Assembly (NCBI GenBank): GCA_029961685.1
Contig: JARWKL010000016.1
Span: 20,590,157-20,654,156, forward strand
Origin: Aristolochia californica
Taxonomy: Eukaryota; Streptophyta; Magnoliopsida; Piperales; Aristolochiaceae
DNA length: 64,000 nucleotides
Direction: 5' to 3'
Shown here: one piece after another, positions 55,320 through 64,000 of the stretch
Position numbering within the stretch: position 1 is the stretch's first letter
How the letters are laid out: every line of letters begins with the position of its first letter
Made by a program: the position numbers and the translations under genes
Notes under the pieces: generated by a model
Databases searched by the model: none
The model's input: the letters and a program-made list of their open reading frames with translations, nothing else
What the model was told of the DNA's origin: nothing

Positions 55320-55980
55320 TCGGTTGTATGGATTTGGATCTTGTACTTCGGGTGGAACAACCCACTTCTACTCTGGAAAACCTCAATGATGTTAAAATTA
55401 AGAAGTGGGAACGCTCTAACCGAATGTGCTTGATGATCATGAAACGCTCCATTTCGGAGGTGTTTCAGGGCTCTATTACTGAGAGCAAGAGCGCCAAGAA
55501 GTTCCTTGAGGAAATTGAGCAATATTTTGCCAAAAACGAAAAGTCGGAGGCGTGTAGCCTTTTGGCTAAACTCATTTTGATGAAGTTTAAGGGCAAAGGT
55601 AACATAAGGGAGTACATCATGGAGATGTCTCATCTCGCGTCAAAACTCATGTCATTTAAGATGGAGTTGTCTGAGGACTTGCTCATACACTTGGTTTTGA
55701 TATCTATTCTTGCACACTTTGGGCAATTCAAAGTGAGTTATAACACTTAGAAGGACAAATGGTCCCTAAATGAGCTTATATCTCAGTGTGCAAGAGGAAG
55801 AGAGGCAGCAATGGGATAAGACTGAAATTGTTCACTTGGCCTCAACCTCTCAGAACAAGAAGAAGAAGAGAGGTAAGGATATTGCAAAAGGATCTTCTCA
55901 GAATAAGAAATAGAAGAAGCAGGATGAGGAGTTTACCTGCTACTTCTGCAAACAAGTTCGCGTGGTACGAAGTGAAAATT
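55320..55980 (+). pseudogene. Copia-IV gag, unit 4
   Basis: Gag frame open for 140 codons (55328-55747): MDLDLVLRVEQPTSTLENL, MCLMIMKRSISEVFQGSITE, KFLEEIEQYFAKNEKSEACS, IREYIMEMSHLASKL. It stops at the same position as unit 3 after SYNT. It is better preserved than unit 3, where an extra stop precedes MCLMIMK. Confidence 0.85.
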
Positions 55981-56129
55981 CAGTGAAAGTTCCGCCACAT
56001 TATGGCACAAACGTTTAAGACATATCTCTAAATAGAGAATTCAGAAGCTTGTGTTGGATGGAATTCTTGAACCCCTAGATACTACAAACTTCCAAGTTTG
56101 TGTTGAGTGCATCAAGGGGAAACAAACAA

Positions 56130-58751
56130 ACGTTAGAAAATTAGGTGTTGAAAGAGCTACAGACGTCGTAGAACTTATACATACAGATATCTGTGGTCCA
56201 ATCCCTAAAACTTCATGGAATGGACAATAGTACTTCATTACGTTCATACACGATTACTCTAAATTCGGTTACCTATATTTAATACATGAGAAGTCACAAT
56301 CCCTGGATGTCTTGAAGTCTTTCAAATCTAAAGTTGAACTTGAACTTGGAAAGAAAATAAAGGCTGTCAAATCCGATCGTGGTGGTGAATACTATGGAAG
56401 ATATGATAGATTAGGAGAACAACGTCCAGGACCCTTCGCAATTTTCATCAAAGAGTGTGGAATTGTTCTGCAATACACCATGCTGGGCAAACCCAGCACG
56501 AACGGTGTTGCAGAGCGACGAAACTAAACTCTTAAGGATATGGTAAGGAGTATGATCAGTCATTCCCCCTTGCCAGAGTCACTTTGGGGAGAAGTTTTAA
56601 AGACCCCAGTGTACATCCTTAACAGGGAACCAAGCAAAGCAGTTGCCAAAACCCCCTATGAGTTTTGGACAGGCAAGAAGCCTATCATTAGGCACTTGCA
56701 CAATTGGGGTTGTCTAGATGAGGCACGGCCTTATAGGCCACAAGAAAGAAAACTGGACTCAAGACAGTTAGCTGTTATTTCATTGGTTACGCTGAATGCT
56801 CTCGGGGCTACAAGTTTTATGATCCCACATCAAGATCCTTCTTTGAAACGGGAAATACAAGATTCTTTGAGGATATTGAGTTTGGAGGAGAAGAAAACAT
56901 AAGGAATGTTGTCTTTGAAGAAGAATCTGTTATTGACAGTGATCAGGTCTCCATACCTATTGTTGTTCAAGACACAGTTCAAGCACTAGAGGACAATGTT
57001 CAGGCTCCTATTCCTGACATTGTTCCAGATCAAGACAACAATGAGATTTTTCCTAAAGAACCACCTTTAGAACAAACTCAACAACCTCAAGAAGTGTCAT
57101 TAAGGAAATCCACTAGGGAGAGGAGAAATGCGATTTTAAATGATTATATCATCTTTCTCCTAGAACATGAGGATGGCGTCAGATTGACAGAAGATGACCC
57201 AATCAACTTCTGTCAAACCTTACTCAATTCTAACTCTCAACAATGGATTGATGCTATGAAGGACGAGATGAAATCTATGAAAAACAATGACGTTTGGGAT
57301 CTCATCGAGTTACCTAAAGGTGTGAAGCCCATTAGTTGTAAATGGATATTTAAAACCAAGAGGAATTCAAATGGCAATGTCTAGAGATATAAGGCTCGTC
57401 TAGTTGTTAAAGACTTTACTCAAGAGGAAGACATAGACTACAAATAGACCTTTTCTCCAGTATCATCGAAAGACTTTTTTAAAACAATAATGGCACTAGT
57501 GGCTCATTTAGATCTAGAACTACATCAGATGGATGTCAAAACTGCGTTTCTCAATGGAGACATTGACGAGATGATTTATATGATACAACCAGAAAACTTT
57601 GTATCTGGAAATCCAAAGTCTATGGTATGTAAATTGAAGAAATTCATCTATGGTCTCAAACAGGCTTCCCGTTAATGGTATCACAAGTTCCATCAAATCA
57701 TCACCTCGTGTGGTTTTGAGGTGAATCTTGTTGATGACTGTGTATATCATAAGTTCAGTGGGAGTAAATACATCTTCCTGATATTATATGTCGATGACAT
57801 TATGCTCGTTAGTAGCGATATAGGCTTACTGCACGAAACCAAGAAATTTCTGACAAAGAAATTCGAGATGAAAGATCTTGGTGATGCCTCTTTTGTATTA
57901 GGTATTCAGATACTTACAGATCGTTCTCAAGGTATCCTTAGGTTGTCACAAAAAAAATTATATCGAAAAGGTTTTGAGCAGATTCGACATGAAAGATAGT
58001 AAACCAAGAGACACACCCGTCGTTAAAGGAGACAAGTTTAGTCTCAAACAGTGTTCTAATAATGATCTTGAAAGAAAAGAGATGCATAAAATTCCCTATG
58101 TATCAGTAGTAGGGAGTCTAATGTACGCTCAAGTTTGTACTCGTGCCAACATAGCATTTATAGTAGGAGTTCTGGGCAGATATTTGAGCAATCCGGGTAT
58201 GCAACACTAGAAAGCAGCCAAACACGTGATGCTTTATTTGAGGAGAACAAAAGACTATATGCTCACTTATCGAAGATCAGACAGTTTAGAGAAAAAGCAG
58301 CCAAGATAGAAGACGCTCCACGTCAGGCTACATCTTTATGTTGGGTGAAGGAACTATCTCATGGATGCTTACTAAGCAGACTCTCATAACTTCTTCAACC
58401 ATGGTTGCGGAGTTCATTGCTTGTTTGGACGTGTCCAACCACGAAATATGGTTGTGAAACTTTGTCACTGGACTACTAGTGGTAGATGGCATTGACAGAC
58501 CATTAAAGATTTACTGTCACAATAAGTTGGCGGTACTTTATTCCAACAACAACAGGAGCTCGATGAAGTCGAAGTTTATCGACATCAAGTTTCTAGTTGT
58601 TAAGGAGAGTTTTCAAGATAGGCAGATTTCTATAGAACATATAGGGATAGACTCTATGCTAGCAGACCCATTAACTAAGGGCTTAACGCCTAAGGTCTTT
58701 CATGAGCACACTGCTCATATGGACATTATTTCTGAGGATACCTTGGTTTAG
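56130..58751 (+). pseudogene. Copia-IV integrase, reverse transcriptase and RNase H, unit 4
   Basis: Integrase: HTDICGPI, IHDYSKFGYLY, VKSDRGGEYYG and GVAERRN, with all three catalytic acidic residues (D, D, E), then a stop. RT pieces: [15 protein letters not shown] then a stop shared with unit 3, ELHQMDVKTAFLNGDI, GLKQASR then a shared stop, and ILYVDDIMLVSS with YVDD intact. RNase H ends at 58479-58751 with KSKFIDIKFLVVKE and ADPLTKGLTPKVFHEH, a typical copia C-terminus better kept than in unit 3. Confidence 0.88.
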
Positions 58752-60537
58752 TGAGAGTCATTTCCGTACTATATGTTTACTTTAGACATTGAGTTATTAG
58801 ATTTTCTACTTAATAAAATTGATTGCTTATAATTCTATTTTTGAACTTGCTTGTGTTTCTTTTATGAGCAATGTTCACAATGCATTAAGGACTTTGGAAA
58901 GATTTCACTAAAGACTAAAGAAGGGCCAATTAGAAATAGGCATGTCCGAGATCACATTGCTTGTAACTTCCATGTTACTCATCCATATTTGAGTTATGTT
59001 ATTAAGTATTTTATTATGGTGATCATCGTGGTTTAGTCACGATTGTATTGTGATGATAGTCGCAATGGTTCCATAGTATATAGATACACACTTAACGAAT
59101 TTATGATATAATTGTTTCAGGAATGATATGTAACCCAAGTGGGAGATTATTAGGAAACTCACGTTTCCTATTCTAAGTTAGGTAACATATTTCATTCAAT
59201 TATATTTACTATGGGTTAAAATTAAGTTGTCTAATTTTGGTAACCCAATAGATGCTGAAATTGGAATATGGGCTAATTGAGTAGATACTTATATAGTCTT
59301 AATTATGAAATTATGCGAACCCTAATTAAATAATATAAATAGAACATTATAATTGTGGTCCCGAAAGACTAAATCCAAACACGGTTTCTCTTCTCGCCAT
59401 TTGGAAGAGAGACGACGTTCCCGAGATTTTCGCGAGAGAAAAAATACCAGATTTCTGTTGGAATTTTGGGAAATCTCAATCGACTGCGCTAATCTCGGAG
59501 GGTCAGGAGGGCAGAGGTCGGAATCCTGCCGGAGATGGGTGATTCGGCGGGTGACGGCAACGACAGTGATGAGGAAGATCTACTGCGACTGCGATGACGG
59601 CCCTTGGTGGCGCATCTCAGGTACTGGCGGCGGCAACGGTAGCGGCGACGGTGACTCTGATTTGCGACTCTGATTTCGGGATTTCTTCCCGACGACAAAC
59701 TGGTTTTCGACTCTGATTTTGAGATTTCGTCCTGGCGGCAACGTAAGATATGCGGTGACGATAGGATTTTTGGGAGCTCTAATTTTCGGCTCTGTTTCTT
59801 CAGCGACAGGTTTCAAAAAAAAAAAATCGGCTCTGTTTCTTTAGTGACGGGTTTTGAATTTTTTTTTCCGTCTCTGGTATTGGCGGCGGTGATGACGGCA
59901 CTCGTTGGACAGAGAGGTCTCGCTCTCTCCTTTCTCCTTCTACAGCTGCAACGCAGGAAAGACGAGGGATAATGGAAGACGAAGGCTACGACTCTTACCG
60001 AACTGAATTTTCCTCCGATTCGCTAATCAAACTCTGATAGCACTGATAAAAAAACAGAATACAAAGGGGAGTATAAACTTTCGATAATCAATTGATAAAA
60101 CAAAACAGAATACAAAGGGGAGTATAAACTTTCGATAATCAATTGATAAAACAAACAGTCTATATAAATAGACTAATACATAACTGTAAACAACTAAAAA
60201 TAAACATATGCAACGTGTAAAACAAACTTACTTAACAATGTAAACTGAAACTGACACTCCTAAAGACTGGACAATTAGTCTTAATTTAGAAATTAATAAT
60301 TTCCTTGACATTTAGTTGAGGAAGATCATAAAATCATTCATCCGATCGTCGTATTAATTCCGTGACATTTAGTTGAGGAATATCATAAAACCATTCATCC
60401 GATCGTCGTATTAATTCCGCAACAGAAGATGATCGTTCCGAATAGATCCAAGTATTTATCCCTTATCCCGAATCTTAATTTTCTGGCATGATGTAAATTC
60501 TAGATTCGGATTTAAGATTATGTTTTCTAACTGTCCT

Positions 60538-61900
60538 TGTTATACGACTTGTTACTTTCTTTTTCCCTTTCAAAAGACTATTCAACAAGTTTGAAGCATT
60601 CTCGATTGGAAATTCGGATATGCTTCCACGATGATGCATCAAGATAAGATGACTCAATCTTCAACCGCAACGCCAGATTTCCAGAACAGAAGCCGCCTAG
60701 GCTTTCGTCGTCTTCTCCAAGTTTTCTCTCTTCCTTCTCCATCCACGATGCCATGGACTACAAAAGCAGGCCTGTCCATTTCATCAGATTATATCACGAA
60801 TGCCCTTTCAGATTGTCAGAACAAAAAAAAAGAACCTTTTTTCTGGATTAAAAATCTGGAGGATTTACCTCGTTTATGTCGACAGTAATGGAATGTCACC
60901 TAACTTTCAGTTCCTGTTACTGGTCTATAAACACGATTCGTCGTCGTTCGTTATAGCAGTCTATTCCTGACAAAGACTAACCATCTCCGAGACGTCTGCA
61001 ATCGACGTGATTAGAAAGTAATCCAAACTACTCTTTTCACCAATTTCTGAATCTGGGTGGCGGCTTCTCATTTAGACAAACGTGCACAGATGAAACTTGG
61101 AAGAAAAAAAACGTAGTTGCGTACCTCTATCCCAGAGATTTTACCGTCACATAAACGATTTCTTGTATCTGTTGAAATTGTCGGAGACACAACAGGGCTG
61201 GTAGTTTGTTTGAGCTGCAAAAGAATACCAGTTACTGCTAGCCTGTTTCAGACATTGTATATGTTTGAGCTGAATTTTTGCCGTAACAGTGTGATATGAA
61301 GGGTGATTTATGTTCTGCTAACTCTTCACCCGTACATAGAAACAAAAACTGTACATAATTATCCCGGGCTCTGTATTGCTATTCAGAATTTAAGGCATAC
61401 CTCTAAGAAAAAATTAAAAATCTGTAGACTTTCTTCTTAATCAGATCATTTGGTCTGTGTGAAAATTTGATTAAAATCTTTTTATTCACCACGAATAATG
61501 GTGAGTGTGAGTATGCAATTTATAAAGATTCAGATTACAAAAATTACAATAGAAATTACAGCGTAATTTCTTCAGTTCGCTGGTCTTGTGCCTCTGATGC
61601 AGGTGACTGGTCTTCGGGTGTCGGCGGCTTCTGTTAGTTCTTTGATGGAGTCAGTGATTGGTCTTCGGGTGTCGGTGACGGCTTCTGTTAGTTCTTTGAT
61701 GGAGTCAGTGATATTCTCCAGAGTCTGAACTCCTCGTAATTGTTTTCCTTTATTTCTTTTTCTTCAAACTATAAAACGAAATTTCAAGACCTAGTTGGTC
61801 AGGCTCACTTTGGAAGTCAAGTTGCGTGCCTCCACACAAGAGGCTGGTAATCAATTTTCCACGAGTTGAAGTTTCTACAAAGAGATAAGATATCACTCCC
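60538..61900. other. Upstream region of TLP copy 4
   Basis: Homologous to 41786-43006 up to about 61510, then clearly diverged from the other promoters to about 61975, with a local duplication and an extra segment (61710-61830). No gene recognised. Confidence 0.6.
61603..61707. repeat. 51/54-bp tandem duplication in promoter of TLP copy 4
   Basis: 61603-61653 and 61654-61707 repeat GTGAYTGGTCTTCGGGTGTC ... TTTGATGGAGTCA. The second unit includes GGTGACGG, which the first lacks. Other A-type promoters have one related copy. Confidence 0.85.
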
Positions 61901-61909
61901 TCCTCCCTC

Positions 61910-61917
61910 TATAAATA
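61910..61917 (+). promoter_or_regulatory. TATA box of TLP copy 4
   Basis: TATAAATA, 56 bp upstream of the ATG. Slightly shorter leader than the other A-type copies. Confidence 0.8.
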
Positions 61918-61965
61918 CTCTCATCTCCCCAGCCCAAATCAACACAAAAAGAAAAACCGGTCTTC

Positions 61966-62649
61966 ATGTCTCACTCAAAGTATTCCCCTCTTTTCCTCCT
62001 CGTCTCCTTCCCTCTCCTCGTCACTTTGGCTCACGCAGCTTCCTTCGAGATAAGAAACCAGTGTCAATACACTGTGTGGGCTGCAGCCGTCCCTGTGGGT
62101 GGCGGGCGCCGACTCAACAGGGGCGAGTCGTGGACTATCAATGTGCCCGCCGGCACCACCCAAGCCCGCATATGGGGCCGCACTAACTGCAACTTTGACG
62201 CCAATGGCAGAGGAAACTGCCAGACCGGAGACTGCAACGGGCTCCTCCAATGCAACGCCTTTGGGAAGCCACCCAACACGCTGGCAGAGTTCGCCTTGAA
62301 TCAGTTCTCAGGCCAGGACTTCATTGACATCTCCCTGGTGGATGGGTTTAACATCCCCATGGAGTTCAGTCCCACCGGCGGCTGCACCAGGACTATCCGA
62401 TGCTCGGCTGATATCAACGGCCAATGCCCAGGGCAGCTTCGGGCCCCCGGTGGCTGCAACAACCCCTGCACCGTTTTTAAAACACCACAGTACTGTTGCA
62501 CTAATGGCCCTAACACTTGTGGGCCGACTGATTTCTCAAGGTTTTTCAAGGACAGATGCGGCGATGCTTACAGTTACCCCCAGGATGATGCCACCAGCCT
62601 GTTTACGTGCCCCGGCGGTACCAACTACAGGGTCATCTTCTGCCCATGA
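61966..62649 (+). CDS. Thaumatin-like protein (PR-5/osmotin-like), A-type copy 4
   Basis: 227 codons. It starts [10 protein letters not shown], so the first four residues of the other copies are absent and translation begins at the equivalent of their codon 5. Signal peptide about 1-24, mature protein about 203 residues, 16 cysteines, thaumatin signature at 81-96. From about codon 4 on it is almost identical in DNA to the copy at 43073. The one residue change I see in the mature part is Gly199 where the others have Arg203 ([10 protein letters not shown]), next to the conserved acidic-cleft Asp. The promoter and leader are clearly diverged, so regulation may differ. Presumed secreted stress or defence protein. 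Confidence 0.96.
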   Translation: MSHSKYSPLFLLVSFPLLVTLAHAASFEIRNQCQYTVWAAAVPVGGGRRLNRGESWTINVPAGTTQARIWGRTNCNFDANGRGNCQTGDCNGLLQCNAFGKPPNTLAEFALNQFSGQDFIDISLVDGFNIPMEFSPTGGCTRTIRCSADINGQCPGQLRAPGGCNNPCTVFKTPQYCCTNGPNTCGPTDFSRFFKDRCGDAYSYPQDDATSLFTCPGGTNYRVIFCP

Positions 62650-63599
62650 AGCATTTCTTCTAGTATAGACGTGCTGAAATAAGCGCCGGGGAGGCCTCAG
62701 TCCAGATACCGTGACTTCTAGTGAATAATGGCTTTGAGTAGAATAAGCGAGTGTATGTCTCGTTTCAAAGGAACTCGGCTTCGGTGCCGTCGTTCCCATT
62801 TTACTTTAAAAAAAATATAAGAACCAGATGGCCTGTCCAAGGCAAATTGGGTTCCGTTCTTGCTATTGTGGACTTTTTAATTAACAAGAACGGCATAATT
62901 AATCAAAGGGATATTTACCAACATATCGAAGTTCTACACTTATTTTCCACACTAGCGGATTTCAAAGTTTGAAATTCATGTGGCTTCATCAACTTGTTAC
63001 ATCTGTTTTTCTAGAACAAATTCCTCTCTTCCATCTTTCTCTCTAGAAATCTTATCAAAGAGTTTGTGGTAGAGGTGCTCATGACTTCAATGAGATCCCA
63101 TGAATGCGGGCCATTTATGTCAAATTCACAGGTTTAGAGTGCAGACCTCGATGAGAGGCCATTCTCTGTCCACTCCTGACTCTCTTGTCCAAAACTTAGT
63201 ATGGTTTAAATCCCATTTGTACCTTACAATGACAGAGAAAGAGAAGAAAACTTATCACCTCACAGGCTCCATGAATGTCACCTAAAACTATTCAATGGAT
63301 GGCACCTAACTTTCGTCAACTAAAGCAAATCGGTCCAGTTCCTTTTGTTACGTTCTCCCATTATCAAACACGGCTGACCTCGTTCCAGATAACATTCAAT
63401 GCAAAGACTTAGTAATCTCTAGCGAGACCCAAGTAATCCAAACTATTCTTTGAAATTTCTAAATCTGGGTGGTTGCTTCTCGTCCAGGGGAACCTGCATT
63501 GTAGAATTTGGAAGATAAAATCATATTTTAGTGACGACTTCTCCGTAAGTATTATATGCTAAATTCCCACAATAGAGAAGGTGTTACTCGTTCTACCTC
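62650..63599. other. 3' flank of TLP copy 4 and promoter region of B-type copy
   Basis: Homologous to 4475-5432 of unit 1 and colinear with it through the part deleted in units 2 and 3. No gene seen. Confidence 0.7.
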
Positions 63600-63607
63600 T
63601 ATAAATA
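63600..63607 (+). promoter_or_regulatory. TATA box of interrupted B-type TLP
   Basis: TATAAATA, 64 bp upstream of ATG 63664. Same spacing as at 5433. Confidence 0.65.
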
Positions 63608-63663
63608 CTCTCAGTCTCCTTTGCATTTATGAAACAAAGAAAACGAGTCTCATAGTATCTATC

Positions 63664-63682
63664 ATGTCTAGTCTTTCAAAGA
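63664..63682 (+). pseudogene. B-type thaumatin-like gene, 5' end only
   Basis: ATG plus the first codons (MSSLSK) match the B-type pseudogene at 5497 and its leader. The coding sequence stops abruptly at 63682/63683, where a Mutator-like terminal repeat begins. The rest of the gene, if present, lies beyond the window on the other side of the insertion. Confidence 0.8.
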
Positions 63683-64000
63683 AGGTTTTTTTACGAAAAT
63701 ACCAGTTTGAAAAATCATATTTATAAAACAAACGACGACCTCAACTTATTTGCAAAACTACCGAACTTTGATCTGTCCACTGTATATGTGGACAGTCAAA
63801 GGCGACACGTAAGCTACGACTGCTAACGCGTTGCCACATCACCAGTGCGATACTGTAGATTAACACATCGTCTGCCACGTAAGTATAATTGACACGTATT
63901 CTGCCATGTCATTACATGATAGAATTTTGAATACATGTTAAAAAAATCAAATACACTTTTTATTACCTTATATCTACAATAATAAATTATTTAAAAATTT
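63683..64000 (-). mobile_element. Mutator-like element end, inverted relative to 29814
   Basis: Begins AGGTTTTTTTACGAAAATAC and continues with CCACTGTATATGTGGACAGTC, GGCGACACGTAAGC and CTGCCACGT, matching the terminal repeats at 29814 and 34927. Beyond about 63900 it follows the reverse complement of the right-hand interior of that element (the ATACACTTTTTATTACCTTA stretch), so it is inserted in the opposite orientation. It has diverged from the unit 3 element and is cut by the window end. Confidence 0.82.

Larger units (their letters stand above)
54161..60532 (+). mobile_element. Copia-IV, degenerate full-length copia element, unit 4
   Basis: 5' LTR 54161 to about 54525, starting TGTTAGGAAACTC, with a better preserved primer-site-like AGTATCAGAGCA at 54527-54538. 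3' LTR from 59150. GTCCT duplication at 54156-54160 and 60533-60537, the same site as unit 3. The 3' LTR contains about 900 bp of extra sequence (59410-60310), longer than in unit 3 and with local duplications (60050-60154; 60305-60420). gag, integrase, RT and RNase H are degenerate. Confidence 0.85.

Overview
The window is nuclear DNA of a seed plant, probably a woody eudicot (inference). It is AT-rich, full of Ty1/copia, hAT and Mutator-type transposon remains, and its only intact host genes encode plant thaumatin-like proteins (PR-5/osmotin family) with signal peptides. There are no operons, Shine-Dalgarno sites or CRISPR arrays.

The sequence is a degraded array of related segmental duplications, called units 1 to 4 here. 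A generalised unit reads left to right: antisense copia gag/protease remnant (Copia-III), AT-rich stretch, tRNA-like (SINE-like) head with a GC-rich body, upstream region, intact A-type TLP gene, B-type TLP gene (broken or missing), copia RT/RNase H half-element with 3' LTR (Copia-II), an unassigned gene fragment (in units 2 and 3 interrupted by a gag-only copia, Copia-I), a broken subtilase fragment, then the next unit. Unit 1 runs from 1 to about 14.7 kb, unit 2 from 14.7 to 27.8 kb, unit 3 from 27.8 to 52.15 kb, and unit 4 from 52.15 kb past the window end. Bases 1-5212 recur at a constant offset of 14709 with almost no differences.

Intact A-type TLP genes lie at 3779-4474, 18488-19183, 43073-43768 and 61966-62649. 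Their proteins are nearly identical: 16 cysteines, the thaumatin signature, and no C-terminal extension. The B-type partner is a two-frameshift pseudogene in unit 1 (5497-6177). It is deleted in units 2 and 3 through different junctions, and in unit 4 a Mutator-like end interrupts it after a few codons (63664-63682).

Unit-specific insertions give a relative history. A 2.16-kb hAT element (6464-8619) sits in unit 1. Copia-I (22919-25590, 47212-49882) has 5-bp target duplications and an empty site in unit 1. A 129-bp TG...CA insertion occurs twice (28334-28462, 52648-52776). Copia-IV (35607-41780, 54161-60532) is in units 3 and 4 only. A 5.1-kb Mutator-like element (29814-34927) with about 225-bp terminal inverted repeats carries fragments resembling a class IV histone deacetylase and a serine carboxypeptidase-like gene, so it looks like a Pack-MULE. 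A UDP-glycosyltransferase fragment lies antisense in units 3 and 4.

The likely functional output is several doses of one secreted PR-5 protein. The rest is transposon turnover, recombination and gene-fragment capture. Coordinates of degenerate elements are approximate unless target duplications or terminal repeats fix them.
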